Positions 55,616-64,000 of a stretch of DNA of 64,000 bases are shown here, piece after piece. The position numbers were made by a program, and so were the translations under genes. The stretch's first letter is position 1. Every line of letters starts with the position of its first letter. Location: positions 620,001 to 684,000 of the forward strand of contig NZ_AYSE01000001.1 in assembly GCF_000504165.1 (NCBI RefSeq), given 5' to 3'. The notes under the pieces are model-generated. The model was not told the DNA's origin. It saw only the letters and a list, made by a program, of their open reading frames with translations, and ran no database searches. This DNA is from Bacillus sp. FJAT-14578 (GTDB lineage Bacteria > Bacillota > Bacilli > Bacillales > Bacillaceae_H).

Positions 55616-57244
55616 TTAGCTTACTTTTTTCTCTTTATCCGCCTGATCTTCAGGCGCTAAAATAGCTGTATCTTTCAAGACGGCACTAATTTCATTTTTG
55701 AGTCCGTACCAGTTTTTGTTCGTATGTCCGGCAAGCCAAAGCTCCTGCCCTACTCGCTGCACCCAAACGCGTCGATGATTCCAATACATCCCCTGGATGA
55801 CCCCAATCATGAAAATGGCTCCTCCGATTCCCAAAATCCATAATGTTAAATCTTTACGGACCGTAAGACCGGCAACATTTTTCGTTTCAATTCCCGCAAA
55901 CGACATTTTATATTTATTGTCACCGAGCGGCTCCAAATTTTGGCGAATGGCAACAAAGCTCACTTCCCCTTTTGGACGGTCAGGGGTGAACATTTTAAAA
56001 ACAAACGCGGGGTTGTTCGGAATTTTCGTTTTTGTATTCGGATTTCCATCATCATCAAAATAAAAATCAGGAAAATAGCTTAGCAGTTCAACATGGTAGC
56101 CATTTCCCAAATCATATTTTAATTGAGGATCATGTAAATTTACTTTCAACTGTCCATATGGCTGTCCAGATTGTTTGTCCGTCAAATTAAACGACATCGT
56201 ACTTAATTCATCAAGCTTATAATCCACTTGATATAAGGCGTATCGGTCATGCTTCAGCGGCTCATTGACACGGATTTGATGTTCTTTTATTTTTTTCAAT
56301 TCAGGCTCAACCCCTGGAATAATCTCGCCCTTCCGTTCATACAACATGACGTTAGATTGATAGTTCTTGGCAATCATTCCGTCACCTGCGCGGCTGATGG
56401 CATTATCGAATACTTCCCCCGACTTTTCCTTATCATATGTCTCAAAAATAAACTTCTCGTTCTTTAAGTAATAACGCCCTTCTGTTCCAGGAATAACCTT
56501 TGTTTCCCCTTCGCGAATCCAAAGCACCTCATCGACGTACATACCCGGAAAGAAACGAAGCATTGCCCCAATCAAAAAGATAATAAGTCCGACATGGTTG
56601 ACATAGGGACCCCATCTCGAGAATCGGCCTTTTTCGGCTAAAATGTTACCGTTTTCTTCACGAATTTTATAGCGTCGCTGTTTTAACCCATTTTTCAACG
56701 TTTCATAGTCTTGTTCGGTCCATTCCGTGTTGATGCCAAATAAACGTTGTCTCTTTAAAAAGTTGTCATGACGGGTTACCCCTTGTTTGTTGAGGGCACG
56801 ATAAAGAGGAACAACCCGGTCTAAACTCGCGATGACAAGAGAAATTCCGATGGAAGCGACCAAAATCAGGTACCACCATGAACCGTATAAGTTATGAAAT
56901 CCTAGTTCATAATATAATTTTCCGGTCCATCCATACTGATCTGCATAATACTCTGCAGGTGTGACCGTTGGAGGTATGTACATTTCCTGCGGATAAATAG
57001 TTCCAAAAGCGGAAGCGACAAGCGTAATGACGATAAGCCAAACACCGACTTTGACAGACGAAAAGAAATTCCAAATCTTGTCGATGACCGTTTTGTTATA
57101 CGTTTGTGAGCGCCTTGCACTTCCCTCGTATCGCATGTCCAATAGTTTTTTTGAATGTTCTTCACTTACGGGCTTTCCACATGATTCACATAAAACCGTA
57201 CCATGAGGGTTGGGATGCCCGCATTCACATTTTGCATGTTCCAT
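55616..57244 (-). CDS. resB: Cytochrome c biogenesis protein ResB (Ccs1)
   Basis: Partner of ResC in attaching heme to apocytochrome c outside the membrane. It has 542 residues. An N-terminal zinc-ribbon-like [17 protein letters not shown] segment is followed by three membrane segments in the N-terminal part ([19 protein letters not shown] and later), a large outer domain, and a last membrane segment (near [20 protein letters not shown]). The ATG at 57244 has AAGGAG 9 nt upstream; the upstream TTG is rejected. It follows resA by 13 nt. Confidence 0.95.
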   Translation of the reverse strand: MEHAKCECGHPNPHGTVLCESCGKPVSEEHSKKLLDMRYEGSARRSQTYNKTVIDKIWNFFSSVKVGVWLIVITLVASAFGTIYPQEMYIPPTVTPAEYYADQYGWTGKLYYELGFHNLYGSWWYLILVASIGISLVIASLDRVVPLYRALNKQGVTRHDNFLKRQRLFGINTEWTEQDYETLKNGLKQRRYKIREENGNILAEKGRFSRWGPYVNHVGLIIFLIGAMLRFFPGMYVDEVLWIREGETKVIPGTEGRYYLKNEKFIFETYDKEKSGEVFDNAISRAGDGMIAKNYQSNVMLYERKGEIIPGVEPELKKIKEHQIRVNEPLKHDRYALYQVDYKLDELSTMSFNLTDKQSGQPYGQLKVNLHDPQLKYDLGNGYHVELLSYFPDFYFDDDGNPNTKTKIPNNPAFVFKMFTPDRPKGEVSFVAIRQNLEPLGDNKYKMSFAGIETKNVAGLTVRKDLTLWILGIGGAIFMIGVIQGMYWNHRRVWVQRVGQELWLAGHTNKNWYGLKNEISAVLKDTAILAPEDQADKEKKVS

Positions 57245-57257
57245 TGCTGACAACTCC

Positions 57258-57779
57258 TTACGGTTTAATCATTTCCATGTATTCATTTATTTTCTGTTCA
57301 TTCAAACCACCAAGAAACACATCTACGACTTTTCCTTCTTTATCGATCAGAAACGTCGTCGGTAACGGATCAACCCCGTAAGCATTTAACACTTGTGACC
57401 CTTTATCGATCATAATGGGAAACGTCAATTGATAACGTTCCGCAAATTTTGTAACCGCTATATTCGTTTCGTCCACATTAACAGCTAAAATTTCTACACC
57501 TTGATCTTTGTAAACTTGATATTGTCTTTCCATAGCGGGCATCTCTCTTTCACAAGGCTTACACCATGTACCCCAAAAATTTAAAAATACCCCTTTTCCC
57601 TGGTAATCGGATAAGCGGTGGGCATTTCCCTCTAAGTCTGACAATACAAAGTCAGGCGCTGTATCCCCTACTGCCACTTTTTCTTTACTTGTAAAAAAGT
57701 TAACATATAATGTATATCCTAAAGCAGCCAGGAGTACAGCCAAAATAACCGTTCTCATCACTAAACGACGATTTTTCAT
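57258..57779 (-). CDS. resA: Thiol-disulfide oxidoreductase ResA
   Basis: Membrane-anchored thioredoxin-fold protein that reduces the CxxCH cysteines of apocytochrome c. It has 173 residues. An N-terminal anchor (residues 9-28) precedes the thioredoxin fold with the active site FWGTWCKPCEREMP and the cis-proline loop DPLPTTFLID. It starts the resABC-resDE operon. An AT-rich region upstream (57780-57960) should hold the ResD-dependent promoter; no site was assigned. Confidence 0.96.
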   Translation of the reverse strand: MKNRRLVMRTVILAVLLAALGYTLYVNFFTSKEKVAVGDTAPDFVLSDLEGNAHRLSDYQGKGVFLNFWGTWCKPCEREMPAMERQYQVYKDQGVEILAVNVDETNIAVTKFAERYQLTFPIMIDKGSQVLNAYGVDPLPTTFLIDKEGKVVDVFLGGLNEQKINEYMEMIKP

Positions 57780-57971
57780 GGCAAGTCTCCTCTAAAAACA
57801 TTTCTGAAAATACAGTATAAATTATAACATTTTTCAACTTAAATACCTTGAAAAGATTATGAAGGTTATGTGACGCACTATAGAAATATAGGGTTTTTCA
57901 ACCAGCTTTCCATAACACTCTAACGGACGGCACCCCCTTAAAAGGAGCACCGCCGGTAGAACTGCGAATCT

Positions 57972-58697
57972 TTATTGAGCCGATTTGGCTAATACGTAAA
58001 GCTGTTTGACCTCGTGAGTCGTTAATTCGCGAGATTCACCCGCGTTCAACCCTTTTAAATCCAAGAAAGCATAGCGCTCCCGTCTTAACTTCATAACAGG
58101 ATGGCCTATGGCTTCAAACATTCTGCGTACTTGACGGTTTCTTCCTTCATGGATGGTCAATTCTACAATGGTTGTCTGCTTTCGTTTATCGACCGATACC
58201 ACTTTTACCCGTGCCGGAGCGGTCACGCCGTCTTCTAGACGAATTCCCTTCTCAAGCTGTTTGATTTTCTCCCGAAACGGGATGCCTTTTACTTTGGCAA
58301 TATATACTTTTTCAATTTTATGTTTCGGGTGCATAAGGAGGTTGGCAAACTCGCCGTCATTTGTTAACAATAACAGACCTGATGTATCGTAATCTAAGCG
58401 GCCGACAGGATAAATGCGTGCTTCTGCATGAGGAAAATAGTCGGTAACCGTTTTCCTTCCTTTTTCATCACTCACACTCGAAATCACACCGCGCGGTTTA
58501 TAAAATAAGAAATAAACAGGCGCTTGTCTCTCAAGGGGAATTTCATTAACTTCCACTCGATCGTTAGGTCCTACTTTTACTCCTAACTCCTTGACCACTT
58601 TCCCGTTTACTTTCACTTTTCCTTCTGTAATGAGCTCTTCTGCTTTTCTTCTTGATGCAACACCTGCGTGTGCAATCACTTTTTGCAATCGTTCCAT
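57972..58697 (-). CDS. rluB: Ribosomal large-subunit pseudouridine synthase B
   Basis: Isomerises uridine in 23S rRNA (position 2633 in B. subtilis; 2605 in E. coli). It has 241 residues. An N-terminal S4 domain (RLQKVIAHAGVASRRKAEELI) precedes the RsuA-type catalytic domain with the catalytic aspartate in PVGRLDYDTSGLLLLTNDG. AGGTG lies 8 nt before the ATG. It stands between resA and spmB as in B. subtilis ypuL. Confidence 0.96.
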   Translation of the reverse strand: MERLQKVIAHAGVASRRKAEELITEGKVKVNGKVVKELGVKVGPNDRVEVNEIPLERQAPVYFLFYKPRGVISSVSDEKGRKTVTDYFPHAEARIYPVGRLDYDTSGLLLLTNDGEFANLLMHPKHKIEKVYIAKVKGIPFREKIKQLEKGIRLEDGVTAPARVKVVSVDKRKQTTIVELTIHEGRNRQVRRMFEAIGHPVMKLRRERYAFLDLKGLNAGESRELTTHEVKQLYVLAKSAQ

Positions 58698-58803
58698 ATT
58701 GTTTTCACCTCTTGTAACATCTTACTTGTTTGCCGTTAATTGTACAAGTCTTCTATTCCATTAGTTTTGCAATATAACAAGCATTCTAGACGTATATCGG
58801 CTA

Positions 58804-58860
58804 CAAAAAAAGAAAGAGGATGACGGGGAAGCATAAAAATCATGCTTCCCCGTCATCCTC
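58804..58860 (-). terminator. Terminator of dacB-spmA-spmB
   Basis: On the minus strand, a 19-bp stem starting GAGGATGACGGGGAAGCAT is followed by TTTCTTTTTTT. It lies 25 nt after the spmB stop. Confidence 0.92.
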
Positions 58861-58885
58861 CTGAAAGTGGGCACTTGAAACTTGC

Positions 58886-59416
58886 TTATCCAAAGACAAG
58901 GGTAACGATTACAATAGAAGCGACGAAGCCGACTACATCCGCAAGCAAGCCCACCTTTAAGGCATCTCCCATTTTCTTGATTCCGACTGCTCCAAAGTAC
59001 ACGGTCAGCACATAAAAGGTCGTATCCGTACTTCCTTGCATAGTTGAAGCAAGCCGTCCGATAAACGAGTCCGGTCCATACGTAGCAATGAGATCTGTTG
59101 TCAGTCCCAATGCCGCTGTGCCTGAAATGGGCCTGATAAGAGCGAGAGGAACAATTTCCGGCGGAATACCGATTGCCTGCAAAACCGGGCTTATGAAGGA
59201 GACGAAATACTCCATCGCCCCAGAAGCCCGGAAGATGGAAATGGCCACCATCATCCCCACCAGGAAAGGAATAAGAGAAAATGCAAGCTGAATTCCTTCT
59301 TTTCCTCCTTCTACGAACGCTTCATACGTAGGAATTTTTTTCCATGTCGCATAAAGCAGGATTCCGCCGATAATGAGCGGAATAAGAAAAAGCGAAACTT
59401 GATTAATGATGACCAT
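58886..59416 (-). CDS. spmB: Spore maturation protein SpmB
   Basis: Membrane protein of the nucleoside-recognition (Gate) family, required for spore core dehydration together with SpmA. It has 176 residues and about five membrane segments. FLVGMMVAISIFRASGAMEYF and RPISGTAALG are the recognisable segments. It overlaps the spmA stop by one base. Confidence 0.93.
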   Translation of the reverse strand: MVIINQVSLFLIPLIIGGILLYATWKKIPTYEAFVEGGKEGIQLAFSLIPFLVGMMVAISIFRASGAMEYFVSFISPVLQAIGIPPEIVPLALIRPISGTAALGLTTDLIATYGPDSFIGRLASTMQGSTDTTFYVLTVYFGAVGIKKMGDALKVGLLADVVGFVASIVIVTLVFG

Positions 59417-60012
59417 CAGCGTCTTCCTCCTTTCCCTGCCCTTCTATAATAAAAGTAACGGTCCAGCAAAACCGCGCCAATTGCAGAACAAATGGTAGCT
59501 AACAGCGTTGTTCCAATAATCTCGGCGGGATTGGCTGATTCGTATGTAATTCTAATCGCAATGACAGTTGTCGGGATAAGGGTCAAGCTGGATGTATTGA
59601 TGGCAAGAAAGGTAATCATGGAACGACTCGCTTCATCTGAGTCTCCATTGAGCTTTTGAAGCTGCTCCATCGCTTTAAGCCCTAATGGAGTGGCCGCATT
59701 TCCCAATCCAAACATATTGGCAATCATATTCGATAAAATATAACCTATAGCAGGATGATCTTTTGGTATATCAGGAAATAATCTCGCCACAATGGGACGA
59801 AACAAAGCAGCAAGCTTATCCAAAATTCCGGCTTGTTGAGCGATGCTCATCATCCCAAGCCAAAATACCAATACACTAATCAATCCGATACTGATTGTGA
59901 CCGCTTCAGAAGCACCTTGAAAAATGGCTTTGTTTACTTCATCCATCTTATCGTTTACGACAGCAAATACGATACCGATTAGAGTTAATAACATCCAAAT
60001 GATATTAACCAT
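59416..60012 (-). CDS. spmA: Spore maturation protein SpmA
   Basis: Partner of SpmB, with the same Gate-family fold. It has 198 residues and about five membrane segments. It shows [41 protein letters not shown] and [17 protein letters not shown], a motif typical of SpmA. It overlaps the dacB stop by 8 nt, so dacB-spmA-spmB is a single coupled operon. Confidence 0.94.
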   Translation of the reverse strand: MVNIIWMLLTLIGIVFAVVNDKMDEVNKAIFQGASEAVTISIGLISVLVFWLGMMSIAQQAGILDKLAALFRPIVARLFPDIPKDHPAIGYILSNMIANMFGLGNAATPLGLKAMEQLQKLNGDSDEASRSMITFLAINTSSLTLIPTTVIAIRITYESANPAEIIGTTLLATICSAIGAVLLDRYFYYRRAGKGGRR

Positions 60013-61174
60013 TCGATTGCACTCCTAAAATAAATAGAAATAAATTTTTGACTTTCTCCAAAAAGGATTCATCTTCATCCATACTTAAGCCTTTTTTATA
60101 ATAAATGGGCAGCCTCCCGATTTCTTCATCCTCCTGATAAATATCGAGACGCCCAACAATATCCGGGATGTTTTGTTCATCTTTCCATAATTCCTTGTTC
60201 GGCTTGATCAAAGTCGCTTCAAGCTTGATTGAATCCAGTTCGTCCTTTTCCAACGGATAGACAAAATCCCGCTTCACATATACTTTCTTTTCATAATACG
60301 GATCGTTAATATCGTTGACTTTTCCTTTTTTGACGACTTTCGTTGGCTCAAATTTATCAAAACCCATCTCATACATCCAAATATGATCATCCCAGTCACT
60401 CGGGGCATTCAATGTAACTGCGATTAAATCCATTCCATCCTTTGAAGCTGTTGTGACAAGCGTTCGCTTTGCTCTCTTTGTATATCCTGTTTTTCCGCCT
60501 GTACAATATGGGTATAAACTTGTAAGCAATTTATTTTTATTTTTCCATACGCGGTCCCACTCCTCCTCCGGGTGAGGAGAACGATACAATTTCGTGCCGG
60601 AAATTTCCTGGAACTGATCATTGTCCATCGAATATTTCATTAAAATGGCCATATCATATGCGGTAGAGTAATGATTTTCATGATCATCCAGACCGTGGGG
60701 ATTCGCAAATTCCGTATTCATCATGCCAATCTCCCGCGCTTTTTGATTCATAAGGTATACAAACCCATCCAAGCTTCCTCCTACATATTCGGCAATTGCC
60801 ACAGCCGCATCATTTCCTGAACGAAGCATCAATCCATACACAAGGTCTTTAAGCTTGATTTTTTCGTTTGGTACAAGATAAAGAGAAGATCCTTCCGTAC
60901 CGACGGCATTCTTGCTAACCGTTACGGTATCCTCCATTTTTCCAGATTCAATCGCCAGAATAGCGGTCATAATTTTCGTGATGCTCGCAATCCGAAGCTT
61001 TTTATGAGCATCTTTTCCATACAGTACCCTTCCTGTGTGCTGTTCTATTAAAACGGCACCTTGTGCGCTCACACTCCCTGCCGATGCAGGAGGTATGAAT
61101 ATATGAAAGCTAAGAAGAACGGCCATTAAAAACAAGCCTATTTTGGTTAATGTTTTATTTTTAATTCGTTTCAT
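60005..61174 (-). CDS. dacB: Sporulation D-alanyl-D-alanine carboxypeptidase DacB (PBP5*)
   Basis: Trims cortex peptide side chains in the mother cell. It has 389 residues. A signal peptide of about 32 residues (cut near ASAGS) is followed by the S11 peptidase domain with S64-I-T-K67, SGN in [10 protein letters not shown] and KTG in [10 protein letters not shown]-terminal amphipathic segment ([15 protein letters not shown]) tethers it to the membrane. A sigma-E-type promoter lies upstream. Confidence 0.95.
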   Translation of the reverse strand: MKRIKNKTLTKIGLFLMAVLLSFHIFIPPASAGSVSAQGAVLIEQHTGRVLYGKDAHKKLRIASITKIMTAILAIESGKMEDTVTVSKNAVGTEGSSLYLVPNEKIKLKDLVYGLMLRSGNDAAVAIAEYVGGSLDGFVYLMNQKAREIGMMNTEFANPHGLDDHENHYSTAYDMAILMKYSMDNDQFQEISGTKLYRSPHPEEEWDRVWKNKNKLLTSLYPYCTGGKTGYTKRAKRTLVTTASKDGMDLIAVTLNAPSDWDDHIWMYEMGFDKFEPTKVVKKGKVNDINDPYYEKKVYVKRDFVYPLEKDELDSIKLEATLIKPNKELWKDEQNIPDIVGRLDIYQEDEEIGRLPIYYKKGLSMDEDESFLEKVKNLFLFILGVQSNG

Positions 61175-61207
61175 TCATATCATCCCGTCCCTTTGCTTGT
61201 TTGTACA

Positions 61208-61236
61208 AGTTTATGCTTGTCTTGAACGGTTATGAA
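61208..61236 (-). promoter_or_regulatory. Sigma-E-type promoter of dacB
   Basis: On the minus strand, TTCATA (61231-61236), a 15-bp spacer and CATAAACT (61208-61215), close to the mother-cell sigma-E consensus. It lies 34 bp before the start codon. The rest of the gap to 61390 shows nothing. Confidence 0.7.
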
Positions 61237-61390
61237 TGAAATCTCTTTCACTGATAGAAAACCATGTGTTCAACAAGCAAACCATAAGCCAAAAGATACG
61301 ATACTTTTGACTCATCCCTTTAGTTTACCTGATTTACGTGCAAGTTCAAAATCAAAAAGCAGCCATTCTTTAGAAAAAAACCTGAAATGC

Positions 61391-61428
61391 AGCTGGCGGG
61401 GAAACGTTTATCAGCGCTTCCCCGCCAG
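61391..61428 (-). terminator. Hairpin after the superoxide dismutase gene
   Basis: CTGGCGGGGAA pairs with TTCCCCGCCAG around a 15-nt loop, 19 nt after the stop codon. A T-run follows only 12 nt further on. Confidence 0.65.
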
Positions 61429-61446
61429 CCCCTTTCTTTGTTTTCG

Positions 61447-62334
61447 TTAATACAGCTGCCACTTCACTTTTTTCGCTTCGTTAAATCTATTTAACACAGC
61501 CGGCCAATGAACGATCTTCCACCAATTATCGACGTATTGACCGCGTTCATTTTTATATTGCAAATAATAAGCATGCTCCCATACGTCCAATACGAGCAAT
61601 GGAATCGTATCCCATTGAGTCATTAATTGGTGGCGTTCAGCCTGTAAAATTTCCAATTTTCTGGAACGCGGAGCCCAAACTAATAGAGCCCAGCCCACAC
61701 CTTCCGCTTTTTTGGCTGCCTCGGAAAAATGCTTTTTGAATTGTTCATACGTTCCAAAGTCTTTTTCAATTTGCTGAAGCAACGCTCCCGACGGCTTACC
61801 TCCGCCCTTTGGATTCATAATCTCCCAAAAGATAGAGTGAAGATAATGACCGGAGCCGTGAAAAGCCGCCTCCCTCTCCCAATGCTTAATCAAGTCATAG
61901 TTTTTCGTTTCTCTTGCTTCCTTCATCATTTTCTCTGCTTTGTTTAAACCGTCAACATAGCTTTGATGGTGCTTTGTATGATGCAACCTCATGATTTCTT
62001 GGTCAATGTAAGGTTCTAATGCATTATATGCATAGGGCAGGGGCGGCAGTCGGTGCTGTCCAATCGGAACACTTTCCTTTACCCGTTCTTCGTCTGCAAA
62101 ATACGGTTGGACACGCTCACTCAATTGATGCAAGTGATCGCTTGTTTCCTCTAACATTTTCCCATCTAAAATGTGGGCCTCTAATTGCTTTTGAACTTCT
62201 TTCTTAAAGTCCTCCAGCGTTTCAAGCAAAGAATCATCTTCTATTGTCTCACGTTCTAGCCACAGCTTCGTTTCCTCTAACCACTCTTCTACCTCGAGCA
62301 AATACTGTCTTATTTGTTCTGTCATACTCATCAT
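61447..62334 (-). CDS. Iron/manganese superoxide dismutase with N-terminal extension (SodF-like)
   Basis: A 295-residue protein. The first 90 or so residues form a helical, acidic extension (YLLEVEEWLEETKLWLERET) that ordinary SodA lacks. The dismutase domain follows with RLPPLPYAYNALEPYIDQEIMRLHHTKHHQSYVDGLN, the second ligand histidine in GHYLHSIFWE, and the C-terminal LDVWEHAYYLQY (D-x-W-x-H). All four metal ligands are present. The architecture equals B. subtilis SodF. GGAGGAGG lies before the ATG at 62334. It lies between ypuI and dacB, where B. subtilis has no such gene as far as I recall. Confidence 0.88.
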   Translation of the reverse strand: MMSMTEQIRQYLLEVEEWLEETKLWLERETIEDDSLLETLEDFKKEVQKQLEAHILDGKMLEETSDHLHQLSERVQPYFADEERVKESVPIGQHRLPPLPYAYNALEPYIDQEIMRLHHTKHHQSYVDGLNKAEKMMKEARETKNYDLIKHWEREAAFHGSGHYLHSIFWEIMNPKGGGKPSGALLQQIEKDFGTYEQFKKHFSEAAKKAEGVGWALLVWAPRSRKLEILQAERHQLMTQWDTIPLLVLDVWEHAYYLQYKNERGQYVDNWWKIVHWPAVLNRFNEAKKVKWQLY

Positions 62335-62419
62335 AAAGCCTCCTCCCCTCTCATCGTCACTATCCTATTCAGGGAGGGGAAAAATGTGAAAGCATCGCTC
62401 AATCATCCATATATAAACA

Positions 62420-62465
62420 AATAGTCAAGAAAAATCTCGGTTTTACCGAGTCTCTCTTGACTATT
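62420..62465 (-). terminator. Nested hairpin terminator upstream of the SOD gene
   Basis: The outer stem AATAGTCAAGA/TCTTGACTATT encloses the inner stem CTCGG/CCGAG, which on the minus strand is followed by ATTTTTC. It probably ends the ypuI transcript. Confidence 0.75.
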
Positions 62466-62593
62466 GGCTTTAGCTGATATGAGTGTTTCCATATCATTCA
62501 TCTTCATTTTCTAACATCATTACAGCTTTTTATTCTATTTCTGTTTTCCTGTTCTTACATCTTGAATTAACCGACAAAGATTCTCATATAAAC

Positions 62594-62627
62594 GGTCGGC
62601 AAGCTCCCTTATAGGTTTTTGCCGACT
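62594..62627 (-). terminator. Hairpin after ypuI
   Basis: On the minus strand, GTCGGCAA...TTGCCGAC begins 9 nt after the ypuI stop; the T-tract is weak. The 62466-62593 stretch has nothing else. Confidence 0.5.
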
Positions 62628-62635
62628 CTTTAATA

Positions 62636-63124
62636 TTATTGGGATTGTGTCATCTTTGTTACATAATCCGTTTCATAAAACTGCAGTTCTTCTCTCATAA
62701 GCTGAAAATCACTTTCCATAGATGAAATCAACCTTTCAATTGATGGAGGGGCTGCCTTGCGATATTTGATGGCATTCCGGCCTGTGTAAGCGGAACGGCT
62801 GTCTTCGTACCATAGATCATGCTTCGGATTATAAAATTCTTCAATGCATTGATGATAAATACGATAAAGCGTGCGTTCGGCAGCTGCCTTCCTGAATGGT
62901 TCCGTTCCAGAAATGACACGGCATGCATCCAAGCCTTCTTCGCAAAAAACTGCAAGTCTTCTCAAGTTAGACAATAAAAGAGCGTAATCACTTTCTTCTC
63001 CTTGTATCTCTTCTTTTAAACTTAAAATGGTTACGTGATTTAAATACTGGTTCAATTCTTTAACCGAAGATGCCAGCTTTTGTTCTACAAGTTCAATTTG
63101 TGATTTGACAACCATATTTGCCAT
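62636..63124 (-). CDS. ypuI: YpuI-like protein (DUF3907)
   Basis: A 162-residue, helix-rich protein of unknown function with no signal or membrane segment. Recognisable stretches are VKSQIELVEQKLASSVKELNQYL and FYNPKHDLWYEDSRSAYTGRNAIKYR. It lies between scpB and the dacB region as in B. subtilis ypuI. GGGGGAC lies upstream of the ATG. Confidence 0.82.
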   Translation of the reverse strand: MANMVVKSQIELVEQKLASSVKELNQYLNHVTILSLKEEIQGEESDYALLLSNLRRLAVFCEEGLDACRVISGTEPFRKAAAERTLYRIYHQCIEEFYNPKHDLWYEDSRSAYTGRNAIKYRKAAPPSIERLISSMESDFQLMREELQFYETDYVTKMTQSQ

Positions 63125-63229
63125 ATTGTCCGTCCCCCTGCCATCATTTGCAACAAATGAGAATTTTTTTGCAAAATCGTTGTTTTTTATAATATTACCA
63201 CATAATTCAGGTAGAATATAATAGTTTCT

Positions 63230-63811
63230 TTACTCAAACACTTCTTGGAATTTTTCAAAAAACAAGTCTGCTTCTTGTTCGTTCGACTCGGTCTCCAGCG
63301 GATTGGACAGCTCTGGGAGCTCCTGAATGGTTTTCAAACCAAAATACGATAGAAATTCTTTTGTCGTTCCATATAAAATCGCTCTTCCTGCCCCATCTGC
63401 CCTTCCCACTTCTTTAATCAGAGCTTTAGCGACAAGTGTTTGGAGCGGTCTCTCCGTTTTCACTCCTCTAATTTCTTCAACTTCCACTCTTGTAATCGGC
63501 TGACGATACGCTACGATTGCCAATGTTTCTAACGCTGCCTGAGAGAGTGTGTGAGTGGAAGGAGCATCTACCAGACGCTTCACATATTCTACATTTTCCT
63601 TTTTAGTTGCCAGTTGATAGGTGCTGGCCATTTCTATAATTTCAATTCCTCTATTCTCTTCTTTAAAGTCTTTACGCATCTCTTCGATAATGCGTTCTGC
63701 CTCTTCCTGTTGAATGGCTAAGGCAGCGCATATTTGAGCAAGCGACAAACCTTCATCCCCTGCTACAAACAGCAGACTCTCAATGATAGATTTATAGTTT
63801 GTCATATTCAC
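63230..63811 (-). CDS. scpB: Segregation and condensation protein B
   Basis: Kleisin-associated subunit of the SMC-ScpAB condensin complex. It has 193 residues. Two winged-helix domains are seen: the first near [22 protein letters not shown], the second with [24 protein letters not shown] and [20 protein letters not shown]. The start is GTG at 63811, overlapping the scpA stop by 4 nt (GTGA). AAGGA lies 10 nt upstream. Confidence 0.96.
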   Translation of the reverse strand: MNMTNYKSIIESLLFVAGDEGLSLAQICAALAIQQEEAERIIEEMRKDFKEENRGIEIIEMASTYQLATKKENVEYVKRLVDAPSTHTLSQAALETLAIVAYRQPITRVEVEEIRGVKTERPLQTLVAKALIKEVGRADGAGRAILYGTTKEFLSYFGLKTIQELPELSNPLETESNEQEADLFFEKFQEVFE

Positions 63812-64000
63812 GCGTCTTCATTCCTTTCATAATACGAAACGTACAACTCGTCGAAATTGTCTTGTTGTTCAACAGCTATTTGATTATGTTTCATGAGTTC
63901 CAATACCGCTAAGAAAGTGAGAACAACATATTCACGCTCCGTATGAGGAAACAAATCATAGAAACGTTTTTTCCCATGAAACGTTTTTAAATCGCTTAAA
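63808..64000 (-). CDS. scpA: Segregation and condensation protein A, C-terminal part (cut by window edge)
   Basis: Kleisin subunit of the SMC complex. Only the last 63 residues are visible: [19 protein letters not shown], then [20 protein letters not shown], then [24 protein letters not shown]. This is the C-terminal winged helix that binds the SMC head. It ends 4 nt inside scpB. The assignment rests on the FLAVLELMK segment and the scpA-scpB order. Confidence 0.93.
   Translation of the reverse strand, partial: LSDLKTFHGKKRFYDLFPHTEREYVVLTFLAVLELMKHNQIAVEQQDNFDELYVSYYERNEDA

Noticed and set aside
57905..57960. Terminator between rluB and resA
   Set aside because: CGGCACCCCCTT/AAAAGGAGCACCGCCG gives an imperfect stem with no T-tract on the needed side; left unassigned.

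Overview
The window reads as chromosomal DNA of an endospore-forming Bacillaceae species: moderately AT-rich, strong GGAGG-type ribosome binding sites, sporulation genes (spoIVA, spmA, spmB, dacB, sleB, ypeB) and a gene order that follows the Bacillus subtilis stretch from the aromatic/tryptophan supraoperon to scpA. Almost all genes lie on the minus strand, so the biological reading direction is from the right end to the left end. Plus-strand exceptions are ypzI, ansA, fer and serA.

Layout by coordinate: 1-9000 is hisC-trpABFCDE-aroB-aroC, with a TRAP-controlled trp leader at 6427-6608; aroH is missing between aroB and trpE. 9100-15100 holds cheR, ndk, the menaquinone side-chain and ring genes hepT-menG-hepS, then mtrB (TRAP) and folE, and hbs. 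15500-22000 holds spoIVA, yphF, yphE, gpsA, der and yphA. 22000-29700 holds ypzI, fni, an S1-domain protein, plsC, cmk, ypfB, the PilZ protein ypfA and the germination pair ypeB-sleB. 30000-31600 is an IS110-family element. 31700-44400 holds prsW, ansA, ypdA, a glutamate dehydrogenase, mecB, a CarH-like B12 photoreceptor gene, ypbG, a small membrane protein, ypbF, ypbE, ypbD, recS and ypbB. 44400-48600 holds fer, ribU with an FMN riboswitch, serA and an M23/LysM hydrolase. 48600-57800 holds sigX-rsiX, a btuC-like permease under a cobalamin riboswitch, and resA-resB-resC with resD-resE. 57900-64000 holds rluB, spmB, spmA, dacB, a superoxide dismutase, ypuI and scpB-scpA.

Regulation visible in the sequence includes the TRAP site with twelve G/TAG triplets in register together with the mtrB gene itself, an FMN riboswitch on ribU, a cobalamin riboswitch on a btuC-like gene, an ECF-type sigX autoregulatory promoter, a sigma-E-type promoter on dacB, a perfect 7-1-7 Fur box before fer, and three 11-bp direct repeats over the -35 of the CarH-like gene.

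The most unusual material is noncoding. One hairpin repeat (53-bp short form, long composite form) recurs at gene 3' ends, in two cases supplying the stop codon, and shows compensatory changes. The IS110 element sits inside one long copy of this repeat, at a CT dinucleotide. Its noncoding end contains short segments matching both sides of that very target and its own right terminus, which is what a bridge (seeker) RNA should contain. Two further repeat families and a MITE-like element that encodes the C-terminus of YpbD are also present.
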